From Cacajao melanocephalus (Eukaryota; Chordata; Mammalia; Primates; Pitheciidae): a stretch of 64,000 nt of DNA. The DNA lies in the NCBI GenBank assembly GCA_963573385.1, contig CAUYLG010065543.1, positions 39,123-103,122 of the forward strand, given 5' to 3'. The first letter of the stretch is position 1, and the number at the start of each line of letters is the position of its first letter. The translations under genes were made by a program, and so were the position numbers. A model generated the notes under the pieces. The model searched no databases. It saw only the letters and a program-made list of their open reading frames with translations, and had not been told where the DNA came from. This document shows, piece after piece, positions 44,646-57,973 of the stretch.

Positions 44646-46326
44646 GTATCTTTCAAAGACTACTTATGAGAGCTTACATGGAGAAACAGCTCAGGCCATG
44701 CATCTAGCAGGCCATCAGCACAGGCTGGCTGCTCTTCCTCATGGTCATTGGCATGTCCTTTGTGGCCCTGGATCCTCTGGTGAGAGCCCAGGAGTGACTG
44801 ACTGCCCACCAGAGAGTTCTGCAGCCCTGCCTGTGTGCCGTGAGCCACCTCCCCTGGGGATTCTCTCGCCACTTCTGAGAGAATACTCAGATTGCAGGAG
44901 AGAGACCTAGAGAGAACAAACCTAACTCCCAAATGATAAAACTGTGGCTATAGGAGTGAAAGGCCTCAGATATCCCATCCAATGTCCTCAAAGAAGATGA
45001 CCCCTTCCCCTGAGAGGGGCTGATGTGCCATTTGTTGTGTGGTAACAGTTAACTCTCTAGGATCTTTCACCACCCAGCAGCAAGACATTGGGTTCAGGTT
45101 TCATTGCGTCCACTGTCCAGAGAGCAGAGCAGTTGTGGAGGGAGGGAGAAGAAAGTACTAAAAATTAAAATGCAAATGAGCTGGGAAGTGGGGCCAGGCG
45201 TGGGCCCTGGGGGGGCTCACTTGGATTTGAATTTCTTTTTCATCAGTGTATTATATCAATCACCCTATGGAGCTTATCTGCAATAATAATATAAATTTTT
45301 TAAATGTGTACCTCCTATTAATATTATATTTAGCCTTAAGAACTTTCTCAACCCTGATCATATGCTATATGAAAGGAATACTGGGAGCAAAATTGGCATT
45401 AATAAAATATGCTGGAAATGCAATACATTTCACACCTGCATTCTGGCTGTTAGGAATCATTTGTCATTTCCTCACAATGTCTGTTTACTGTTTTCCAACA
45501 TTTCTCTGTAAGCATGAATACAATGTTTCTGTGTTTGGTTGGATTTTGGAAGAGGTCGGGAAGAGGTAGTTGCAAAAATAATTTCGTTTTAAAAACAAAG
45601 AAATGGTTTCTGTTGTTCCAGTATGGACATTTTTCCAAGTGTCTCTGTCATTGTATTTTCTGCTCTTATGTGAGAATATCATCATCATGTGTCACATAAG
45701 GTCACCAATTTACATAATGTGTGATGGAATTCAGAAGAAGAAAAAACTGAATTTATATCCCCTAAATGTCACTGACTTTATATTGGCTCTGAAGTTCCCT
45801 GATAGATCCAGTCTTCTCTGTATAAGAAAAAGTAAGCTAGAATCTTACCTTATCCTTAGGTAACAAGGAAAGAACTGCACACTATTTGGGGACCCGAATC
45901 CTAATCCCAGCTCTGCCACTCAACTAGCTATGCAATGATAGACATGGAATTTCAGGTTTCTTTCAGCTCTAACATTGTCAGTTTTGGGTCTTTTATTTAA
46001 TTGACACAAAACCAACTTAACACCACAGAGATATAAGTATGTTATACATTCTACTAAGATTCTCAGATATATTAAATAAAAAATAAATAATATGCAATAT
46101 GGTTGGCATTTTTCTAATATAACTTATAAAGAACCAAAAACCTGCTATTGTTTGGAGGACATGCTAATAATTTCCCCTTAACAGGACAGGTAGTATTTTT
46201 TATGGATTAGGCTTGACAACCCAAAAAGTATTAACATCATTGGAGAAAGCCAATGCCTAGGACTAGAATTCTTTTTTTTTTTTTTTTGTTACATAGTTTG
46301 TTCTTTTGTTAAAGACATTGTATATA

Positions 46327-46620
46327 GGTTGGGTGTGGTGGCTCATGCCTGTAAACCTAGCACTTTGAGAGGCTGAGGCAGGAGGATCGCTTGAGCCCAG
46401 GAGTTCGAGACCAGCCTGGGCAACAGAGCAAGCCCCATCTCTACAAAAAACATTTTAAAAATCAGCTGGATATGGTGGCACACACCTGTGGTACCAGCTA
46501 CTTGAGAGGCTGAGGTGGGCGGATTGCTTGAGCCCACGAGTTCTAGGCTATAGTGAGTCATGTTTGTGCCACTACTCTCCAGCCTGAGTGACAGAGCAAA
46601 GACCCCGTCTCAAAAACAAA
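46327..46620 (+). repeat. Alu (old), + strand
   Basis: Dimer starting ggttgggtgtggtgg, with 'gagcccaggag' and many substitutions, ending ctcaaaaacaaaaaac. Confidence 0.93.
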
Positions 46621-46764
46621 AAACACTGTGCGCTAGAAGTTCAGGGGGGTAAAACTGTTCTTATTTTGGCACTGACATAAGCATAGTGAATCATATTCTT
46701 CTTAATTATATTTTTTTCCCTTAGGTAGTATAGGAGCAGTAAACTTTAGGAAACAATCTAGATT

Positions 46765-46888
46765 ATGGAAGGATTGTGAACTTTGGAGTCAGACCCATCC
46801 TTACTCATTCACTTACTAGTTGCGTGGCCTTAAGCGAGTCATTTAACCTCCCTTAACCTCAGCTTGTTCATCTGGTGATGAGGATTAC
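46765..46888 (+). repeat. MIR-like SINE
   Basis: Clear sense cues: 'gaactttggagtcagaccca', 'cttactagttgcgtggcctt', 'gcgagtcatttaacctccct', 'cagcttgttcatctggtgat'. It runs straight into the palindrome. Confidence 0.65.
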
Positions 46889-46918
46889 TGAGTGATATGT
46901 ATATATACATATCACTCA
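46889..46918. repeat. Perfect 30-bp palindrome
   Basis: Arm tgagtgatatgtata is followed directly by its exact reverse complement, with no spacer. It joins the TA-rich microsatellite on its right. Confidence 0.97.
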
Positions 46919-46924
46919 TTTATC

Positions 46925-46962
<38 letters not shown>

Positions 46963-47041
46963 CACACATATATATGTATACATATACATATATGTACATA
47001 TATATACATATATATGTATATACATATATATATATATATAA
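46919..47041. repeat. TA/CATA-rich microsatellite
   Basis: A (TA)n run of about 30 bp, then mixed tatg/catata units to about 47041. Self-complementary throughout and expected to be unstable. The Tyr/Ile-rich open frame across it is not a gene. Confidence 0.95.
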
Positions 47042-47337
47042 GCGCTAGGACAAAATTAGGCTCAGTTGAGACACCTCACCAGACATGCCCTCAGAGGAAG
47101 AAAGCTCCCATTCTGTTTTTACTACTTTACTCTTCAGAGACTCAAATGCACAATTTTCCTGTTCTGTCTCAAGGAGCTCTGATCCTGGGAAGCAGAAAAG
47201 AGTTACGCCTCTTGACCTTTTTCATCTTGTCCACATTGAAGTCATCTCTTCACCGATCTGACCAACAAGGAAGACTTAGACTCTGATTGGCACTAATCAC
47301 AAGCAAAAAGAAAAGCAGTGTTGATCAAAGAGATTAT

Positions 47338-47545
47338 ACAGGCTTAGCATCCCAAATACAAAAATCCAAAATGTTCTAAAATCTGAAACTTTTTGAGTGC
47401 CAACGTCACACTCAAAGGAAATGCTCATTGGAGCAACTCAAGGGATTATGTATCTGTACATATTTCAAGTCCAAAAAAATCCAAAACTGGAAACTCTTCT
47501 GATCCCAAGCATTTCAGAGGAGGATACTCACCCTGCACAAGCATC
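47338..47545. mobile_element. MER2 DNA transposon remnant, internally deleted
   Basis: Both MER2-type ends are recognisable: caggcttagcatcccaaat on the left, and 'tgatcccaagcatttcagag' with 'gatactcaccctg' on the right. Related to the copy at 30386-31036. Confidence 0.7.
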
Positions 47546-47904
47546 TACACACTGGGAAATGGCATTTTAGGAAGAAACATCTGCACTGAATCACTACTTA
47601 TTTGATTTAACATAAACATTCATTCTGCTCCCCTCCCCCATTACCCTAAGGACCCATTCTCACGTGATATTTTTATAAAGATTTAAAAGTAGAGTTTTTT
47701 CCATTAATAATCCTGTATTATATTCTTGAAAATTGTTGAGAGTAGATTTTAAGTATTTTCACCACCAAAAAAAATGTGAGGCAATGCATGTTAATTAGCC
47801 CAATTTAGCTATTTCACAGTGTACACATGTTTCAGAACAACATGTTGTAGACAGTGAAGATATACAATTTTTATGTCAAGTAAAAAAAAAATCAGTGAAT
47901 GTAA

Positions 47905-49459
<1,555 letters not shown>

Positions 49460-50074
49460 TGAACCCAACCACTCTGAGTTCTTGGGAGATGTTGTGATTA
49501 ACCTAAGACACCCTCTTTAGGGAGTAGAATACAGACCTCACCTTTTCTCTTATTAAGGATTTCAGTTCCAATTTAATGGTGGCAGAACTATATACGATAT
49601 TAATTATATTAAAAAATGGTATCTCCAAAAGAGAAATTTTTCAGCATTCACTTTTAGCCCTATCAAGAAATTGGAAAAAAAAAATAGGTATCTGCTTGAT
49701 ACATTACTTATCAGTGTTCTGACTTTTTTCAGAGATTTGAAATTGGTAATTATTTCCTTCCAGTGTTAGCCTCATCCAAAACTAGTTGTGGTGGATCTCC
49801 ACTCTGTTCTCTTGACCGCTCTTGGAGGCTGTGTCTGCCAGTCCCCAGGGCTTCTCTTGGCCTCAGCTTTTGCTTTTTAATTTTTTCTTCCCCCTTCATA
49901 TATCTAGATTGTAAAATGTCAGAGACAGAAGTGATCTAAAACCATCCATGCAAGCCACCTGTTTTCTGACAGATCCACAGTTGGAGGCCCGGAGAACTCA
50001 GTGGTTTGATAATAGGAATAACTATGCAGTATGCATTGAGCACTTCCTACAGTATACCAGGCACTGCAGAAGAA

Positions 50075-50230
50075 GCATGGGTTTTGAAGTCAGATTGACT
50101 TGAGTTTAAATCACACTTCAGTTACTTAAGAGTTAGGGACTTTGGATAAGTGATTTGCCATCTCTCATCTCAGATGCATCATCTGTAAGTCGTTGGTAAT
50201 AATAACTAATTTGCAGGATCGTTATCAAGA
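50075..50230 (+). repeat. MIR-like SINE, + strand
   Basis: 'catgggttttgaagtcagat', 'ttgacttgagtttaaatcac', 'gactttggataagtgatttg' and 'catcatctgtaag' follow the MIR sense order. Confidence 0.65.
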
Positions 50231-50249
50231 TATAACGATTATAATAGTC

Positions 50250-50460
50250 ATGGCAGATATCATTTCCTGAGTCCTTTTTATATGTCCAGCAACCTGCCAA
50301 GAGTTAAATCTTTTAAGTTATATTATTTAATGCTCACAACTACCCCAAGTGTTGCTATTATTACCCTTATTAGCTAGCTAGGAACTGGAAGAGGGGGATT
50401 GAAACCCAGAGCTGTGGGATTCAGAGGCCCATGCTGTTAACCACAACATGATATTACCTT
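50250..50460 (-). repeat. MIR-like SINE, - strand
   Basis: 'aatgctcacaactaccccaa', 'ttgctattattaccc', 'gggattgaaacccagagctg' and ccatgctgttaaccac follow the reverse-complement MIR order. Confidence 0.65.
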
Positions 50461-51283
50461 AAAAACATAATATCTATAAACTGACCAGCACAATGCCACA
50501 TACATAGAAGATGTTCATTGTAAAGTTACTGATTTGGGGTTTATTGCTATTGCTGTTACTGATGTTATCTTGACCTGCCCAAGAGCAAGAATTCTAACTT
50601 TCCACCTGTCACTGTTTTCAGCTTCTCAGTCATCAGCCAGTAAAAGTAATCCTTTCATTCTGGTGGGTGAACTCATCTAGCTCTTAATGTCAAGCGTGAA
50701 CGTCAGTTCTTCAGTGCTCATTGTTTTCTACTCAAAGGTTCCCTTTCACACCTGTGTTAATTACTATCCCAGATGCTTGAGACTGGCAGGATCTCTCAGT
50801 AGCTGAGCTGTTACCATAATAGCCTTTCTTATAGTGAAGGAGATCTGCCCCATAGCAGATGCAGCCATGGCAGCATAACAGAAGTAAATGTGTCCAAGTC
50901 AAGTCATGTTGACCAGAATCACCAAGCCTGTGAGGAAGTGTTGGTCCTGGCTTCTAACCTTAATCATATGGAAGATTTCTAGCCATATGTATTCATTTAT
51001 ACATAAATTAAGAACAGTGTGGTAAAACCATTCCCTAGGGCAACATAGTATAATGTTGAAATTATATTTTTAGATGACCATCACTGAATCTATATAAACA
51101 GATACTTTCAATTTCCAACAGTTCATCTTTAACCCCCAAATACGACCCTTTTCAAAAAGTCATTATAGCACAATTTCATTTTACTATCATTAGAACCTTA
51201 ATGAATTTTTTCTAATAGAATTGATACTAAAAATGTTCTCAGAACATTGCTGAATTCACCTATGTCTGTCCCTCTCTTTCTGA

Positions 51284-51388
<105 letters not shown>

Positions 51389-51884
51389 TAGAATGGGTCT
51401 CTTCTGTGCTCTAACAGTGTGTGTTAGTTTTGGTCTACCCAAGAAGCCTGCAACTTGAGAAAAGAAGAGGCAGAATGAGTCACCCCATACATTTACATGA
51501 AACCAAGAGAGTAAGACAGAATGACATTCAAGCATGACTGTGTGTTGATGGGATTTGTTGTGGGGGGGCGGTTTCTTCATTTTGGAAAAGTAGAGGTATA
51601 AAAATAACCTTTTTTTGCTGGACACTGTCTAACTATACTAACAGTTGCCTAATAAATTTATTCTTAATTCAGAATATAAAGCCAAATTTCATTAATTCTT
51701 CACTGAGTCACTTAGTTTCTTCAATGAAGCAAGTTTCTCAACCTTTCAGCAGTCACTCTAAAACAGATTTTCTCATTTGGAATTGCTACATGCCTCAGAC
51801 CAGTGTGCTGCACCATAAAGGAAATTAAAGGATAGAGTAGGAATGGATGAAAATCATTCATTCTGCAGTTAGGTATTGAGTGCC

Positions 51885-52450
51885 TCCTGTATGGCCCCGT
51901 GGAGGACACGATCATGAGCAACAGACATGGCCTTTGCCTTATGGAGCTTCTGATCTTATCAGTGAGACAAACATTAATGAAGCAGGCATACAGCCATTAA
52001 CTGCAACAAGGACCATTAAGAACAGGAGAGAACAGGAAGCTGAGAGCTCACAGAGCAAGGCCACCGGATCCGATCGGGAGGACAGTTCTGGGAAGCAGTC
52101 TCCATGGAAGTAGCATCTTGGCAGATATCTAAAATATGAGATGGAGAGGAGTGGGCCTGTAGTCTGCATAAAGGCCCCAAGGCAGCGGTACCAGGCCTTT
52201 CCAAGAACCAAGGAGAGCCCAGGTGGCTGACAGCACCGAAAGCCCTGTGGAGGAAAGGTTGAGAAGAGTCTGGACAAGTTGGCAGAAGCCAGCCCATGCA
52301 GGACTTGGGTATTTAACCTCAATAATAAGCAACTGAAAAGGGTTAACAGCAGGGATGATTAGATAAAAGCTCTCCCACTCTATCTACTGTGGAAACAGCT
52401 CAAAGTGGCAAGAGTCGTTAAGGGAACTTAGGAGGCTGCTGCCCCATCTA
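51885..52450. repeat. Old dispersed repeat, family not named
   Basis: 'gcctttgccttatggagctt', 'tgagacaaacattaatgaag' and 'aacttaggaggctgctgccc' have the wording of the same very old family suggested at 20040-20560 and 63040-63680. Noncoding despite overlapping open frames on both strands. Confidence 0.4.
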
Positions 52451-54034
52451 GGGAGAGACAGTGTTACCTTGGAAGTATGTCATTACTACTGGAAAAGTGT
52501 TCTACATGGCACACCATCGGGAGGATCTGAAAACATCTTCCTGTGTTAGAAACAGTACTTCACTTACATAAAAAGAATCCAGTAAGGTCTGGTTTCTGGT
52601 CAGAGGTTTCAAGTAAAAATTTTCAACCAAACACCAGTGGTTCTACTTCAATTTGGTATTTGTTATTAAGCAAGTTTGCAGTCCTGAGAGTAACACTATC
52701 CAGCATTGATTGAGTCACTTGGCGAGCTCCTTGGTAAGTTTTAATGAAGAGACCAGAGATTGAAAAAGCAAACTTTGCTGAGAAATATCTAAAGAGGGCA
52801 TCGAAGTAGAGGTTGCATTTCCACATTGCTGCCCTTCTTGAAGACACACCTTTATATCTCACTTTATGGTTTACAGAGCACTTTCACACCCCTTGGTCAT
52901 TTGATCTCTCTGGAGGGAAGCAGGGCAGTTGCATTTGCCCATTCTATAGCTGAAGACACCACAGCTTGACTTATCCAAGGCTCCATGGCTGAGAAGTGAC
53001 AGATTTTGGACACAAAGTCTGTTGACATAGGCAAATAATAACTAGTTTGCTTATATTTTGTAACTAAGTGTTTAATGACTTATATAATGTCTCCCATAAG
53101 CAAAGCAGAGTTGAATATGCAGTTCAAAAATCACAATAAATTCTAGCATTTTCCTCAATCCCTATACATGCATCTGTGATGTGCTGTCTCCGATGATTTG
53201 TGACTTAGATTTTCACTGAATAACCTGTGCCATTAGTATATCCCAGAAGTAATACATTTTTAAAAGATAAAATATTACCTAGGTTTCAGATTTTATGGAC
53301 ACCCAGATTTTATGGACACTCATGGCTGTCATTCCAGCCCAGCCCTTCCTCTGCTAAACTCTGCTGTTAAAATAAATTCAGTCCAGAGAACAGTTACCAG
53401 GTTAGGATTTACAATGAGCGCAAACCTAATCAAGTTCATTGTATAGTTTGTATAGTAGTATGTAAAAAACAACTTGTTATCTGAAAACTTGCCCTCAATC
53501 ACCAAACTCTTTTATATGCTCTGTAACAGAACCCGAGACAAGAAAGTGCATTAATACATTGCAGATTTTTAAGAACAAGGGTTGAAACCAAATCTATTAT
53601 TTATTTGTTTATTTGTTTATAGCTTCCTGGTTAACCCGAAGGATAACCAGAAATTCCAATTAACTCATCCTATTTCCCAAACATTCCAACTTTAAAATGT
53701 GTATTTCTGTTGTGCTTGTGATTTATTTCTGTTAAGTCATTTTACTTGGTTTTAGTTGCTCCCTCTTCTTCTCTTGGTTCTTCTTTATCTTCCTCAAACA
53801 AGTATTTCTCTTATTTTTGTTTTTACTCATTTCCTCTTCATGCACCTCTTTCTTTGCTTCTATTTTGTAGTACTTATTCCTCTCCATCTCTTTTCATATG
53901 TTTTTACTAAACCCAAGAACTCAAAAAATTTAGTTCATCTATTTATTCATTTGTTTCTATGTGACAACTCTGTTAGCATTACTATAAAGGTTTTTGAGAG
54001 TACAAAAGTAGAAAGAAGAAACTAATGTTTTCAA

Positions 54035-54140
54035 GTACTGTATACATGTAATCTCATTTGATCCTTTACCACAATTTTTTGAAATAAGGGTTTTTCCATT
54101 TTTCAGCTAAGAAAACTGAAGCTGAGAGGCAAAGTCTAAA
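54035..54140 (-). repeat. MIR-like SINE fragment
   Basis: 'taatctcatttgatccttta' followed by 'ttttcagctaagaaaactga' and agctgagaggcaaag, reverse-complement MIR order. Confidence 0.5.
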
Positions 54141-55658
54141 GGCCATATTCTTTCTATTTGTCCATACTCTCTAGCTTAATTTTGGAGGCAAAACATACAC
54201 ATGGGAAAATGCTCGAGAGTAATTTCCAGCATATGTCTACATGTCTAATATAGCTTTAGGGATCTGCATGAATAAGGAGGGAGGATGCATAAAACACCCA
54301 AGAAGGATGAGAGTCAGATTGATTAGGAAAGGAATGATGGAAGGGCAAATTCTGAGTCTGGTGTTTCCAACGTTTTTGCAAAAACCAACCAAGCTTTGGC
54401 CCCATTGTCAGTATTAGCTCAGTGTTTCAGAATATTTCCAAATGGCTCATGGACACACTGGTGACCAGAGAACTCAGGCAATGACCAGATGTCCTGAAGA
54501 ATATGGCTGCCAGTCCTACATATGTAACACTTCTGGAGTCTGTGTGAAGGCAAATTATATGCCACTTAACAAAAGAGGTTGGCAGTCCTAGTAAGTCAGG
54601 CAAGGCGGGGAGATTTATTTAAGTCATCTGGATACATGGTTACAGTCTCAGTTTTAATTGGTTAGTAGACTCTGGAAGTAGTCTGGCCACTGGGTGTGCA
54701 GCCCAAACCTCACACTTTCTAAGTCCACCCGCCTTGAGGCATGGTGTGCAGTACACAAATCAGGCAGCCTCGGCTCCCATCACAGGTAACACTCAACAAG
54801 GCCGGCAATGGGCTGTGAGATCAAACTGAGGGAAAGAAGTCCTTACACACGAAAGGTGGGCCTTGAGGAGAAATGATGGTGCCATTCCACTTAAATATCA
54901 AGATCTTCTACCTAGAGATGTGGAGTTAGTTATAATTTTACTGATTAGAGCTACCATTTGGCCTTCACCCCAGAATAAAACCCAACAAATGTCTGGCCTC
55001 AGATCACTGCCTAGCTTATCTCCAAGTGATTCTCTCCAACACTCGTCTGTAATCAGGTTCTCTGTCTTCTGGAATGATTTGATGTTGCCAGTCATTCTGT
55101 GCACACCCTTGCCTGAGGACAGGTAGAATGGGAATAAGTGAACTTAACTTGCAGAATCTAGTCTGGATATAAATAGCAAAATGAATATACCAATAAGTAT
55201 TACTCATATTTGTTCTATTTCAGAGAAGTATGTACTTCATGAAAGGATTAGTGCTTACTTGACTAAACCTAGCAAAGTAAATTCTTGAGTAAAGATATCA
55301 GCCTGTCAGAGGTGGTGACAGTGTACAGACAGGCATATGAAAGCTTCTCAACCTCCAAGCCCTCCCTAGTCTGGACTGGTCCTTGCCAGTAGAAAATTTC
55401 TAGTCATTCTTAACAGGTGATTTAAGTGAGGATTGCTGTAGAATTGTTTGTGGAAGACAATATAGTTCTTTGCTGGGTGCTGAATATTTATTTTTCCAAT
55501 TTTTCTTCTGTTCCCAACATAAAGTTGCAGACATAAAAATAATGAAGAAAGTATGCACTGGTGGCTTGTGAACTATAACCAATTCACAGACCTGTTGTGT
55601 TAAGCTTGCACAATGTTAATTGACCTGCATTTTAAAATTTAAAACTTTCACACATACA

Positions 55659-55952
55659 GCCGGGCGCGGTGGCTCACACCTATAATCCCAGCACTTTGGG
55701 AGGCCGAGGCAGGTGGATCATGAGGTCATGAGTTCAAGACCAGCCTGGCCAACATGGTGAACTACCATCTCTACTAAAAAGACAAAAATGTGGCGTGCAC
55801 CTGTAATCCCAGCTACTCAGGAGGCTGAGGCAGGAGAATCACTTGAACCCAGGAGTTGGAGGTTGCAGTGAGCCAACATTGTGCCACTGCACTCCAGCCT
55901 GGGCGACAGAGCAAGAATCCATCTCAAAAAAAAAAACAACAACAACAAAAAA
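55659..55952 (+). repeat. Alu (relatively young-looking), + strand
   Basis: Starts agccgggcgcggtgg. Perfect 18-bp target-site duplication (55641-55658 and 55953-55970). A short deletion removes the middle linker ('actaaaaagacaaaaatgtg'). The A-tail carries (CAA)n. Confidence 0.97.
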
Positions 55953-56548
55953 AAAACTTTCACACATACACACTCAAAACAGAATTCCTGGTGCCTCTAA
56001 ATAGGATCTAGCAACACTGGGCCTGCCTTCCTCCCTGGCAACAATGAGCTAGCACTAAATATAGACTACCCCATATGGACTCTCCACCATCCCTGCTGCC
56101 CAGTGAGTTCCTAACGCTGAAGGCAAGAGCCAGGTGCCAGTCATCATGATGCTTGGTCTGTTGTTTTTCTTATAACAGAAAAACATTTCTCTGTACCTAA
56201 GTCCCCAAAATGGAGAATAAAGCTAGATAGAAAGGGCTTGAGTTTCCAAAAAGAAAACAAGAAAGAGTATTATTCTTTGCATATGCGAGAAGCATCTCTG
56301 CATATAATATGGAAGCACCTGTATGCTGAACTCACTGTGGGATATGTTGGAAGAATATTCTCAGCACAGGTTCAAAACAACAAAATAAACCATGTTTCTA
56401 AGAAAATTATTTCCAATATTTGGGAAGTATATTTTGGGTAAGGCTCTTTCTTAAAGACAGCCATTACTGGTAAGTGATTTGGGCTTCTTGGTGATAATAA
56501 TACCAATTCTCCTAGAATAAGGTGCAGCATACACTAAATAGGACATAA

Positions 56549-56846
56549 GGTTGGGCACAGTGGCTCACACCTGTAATCCTAGCACTTTGGGAGGCCAAGG
56601 TGGGCAGATCATAGGTCAAGAGTTCAAGACCAGCCTGGCCAACGTGGTGAAACGTGTCTCTACTAAAAATAATATAAAAATTGTCATGGTAGCGCGTGCC
56701 TGTAATCCTAGCTACTTGGGAGGCTGAAGCAGGAGAATTACTTGAACCGGGACCTGGGAGATGGGTTGCAGTAAGCTGAGATCGCGCCACCACACTCCAG
56801 CCTAGCCTACAGAGCAAGACTCCATCTCAAAAAAAAGAAAACAAAA
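56549..56846 (+). repeat. Alu, + strand
   Basis: Starts ggttgggcacagtgg. Flanked by aaataggacataa and aaataggacgtaa, a target-site duplication with one mismatch. Confidence 0.95.
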
Positions 56847-57883
56847 AAATAGGACGTAAAACAAAGCATGTGATTTGCTTGTGTCACGAGATCGCTTCTC
56901 CTCATTTGTGGACACTGCTTTAGTAATATTTTCTCAGCCTGCACATATCAAAAGGAGAAATAAATCTCTTCATGGCTTAAAATTAGTATTTCCAACTGAG
57001 GATTTTGGTTTCCATTGACCTCTCTATCTCTTGTGGAATTCATTCTGGAGTGGCTACTAGTTGATGGTTTAAGTGAACATAAATGCAGGTCAGGGAGCAA
57101 AGTCTGTAGACTTCTCAGCTCTGGGTTCTACAGGCAGTGGCTTTAGTCTACCTATAGGTAATTAACACAGTCCATCATCCCAGTTCTGCAGAGGTGGCCC
57201 CAGAAAAACTGGAAATGTTCCCACATCATGTAGTGTTGATTTTAGTTAATGCATTCATAATTCAACAGGTAGTTCTGAGCACTACTTAAACGTTTGACGC
57301 TTTGAACTCAAGGACAATAATTTACATTTGGGCTTCCTACATTTCATCTGATTATATTCAAATCATCGTTCTAACTGTTAGGGTCTTTTTGGACGCTAAC
57401 TTTCTCAGTTATGTATTTTCTATCTACATAATCTATGAGTGGGAAGCCTTCAACCTCTGTTCTTATACAAATTGAATAAGTTAAATGTTGAACAAGACAA
57501 GACTTTTCTCCAGTTAAGTTATAATCTATTAAACATCATCCTTCAGATAGAGTCAGTCTTTCTTCTGTAAGCCATATTCTTTCTCATGTTGGCCAAAGAA
57601 ATGTCTGATGAAGACAGCTTACAGATTTCTTGAAAAAAGTAAATACCTCAGGATGTATAATCTGTATCATAGGTGTATTTATCTTTCAAATCAAAACTTT
57701 TGAGAGATATTTATGACCAAGGTCCATTATTAGCAACAAGTGAGTACATATTATTCCTACCTGTTTAGGAGATTTCATCATTAGGCTAGGTTATTTAAAT
57801 TTTATCTCATTAATTTAAACCCAGAACTTTCAGAGATTCAATGTGATGAAAATAATAGCCACTACAGTATACTGTGGTTCATC

Positions 57884-57973
57884 TTTTTTTTTTTTTTTTT
57901 AGAGAGGGGGTTTCTCCATGTTGGTCTGGCTGGTCTTGAACTCCCAACCTCAGGTGATCTGCCCGCCTCAGCC
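57884..57973 (-). repeat. Short truncated Alu, - strand
   Basis: T-run then 'agagagggggtttctccatg' to 'gcccgcctcagcct', about 90 bp. Flanks gttcatctttt and gttcacctttt suggest a target-site duplication. Confidence 0.85.

Noticed and set aside
44644..44932. GC-richer stretch with open frames on both strands
   Set aside because: Neither translation resembles a known protein, and no splice sites in FRY phase are present. Treated as plain intron.
46897..47286. 129-residue open frame rich in Tyr and Ile
   Set aside because: Its first half is translation of the TA/CATA microsatellite. No homology, no splice or promoter support.
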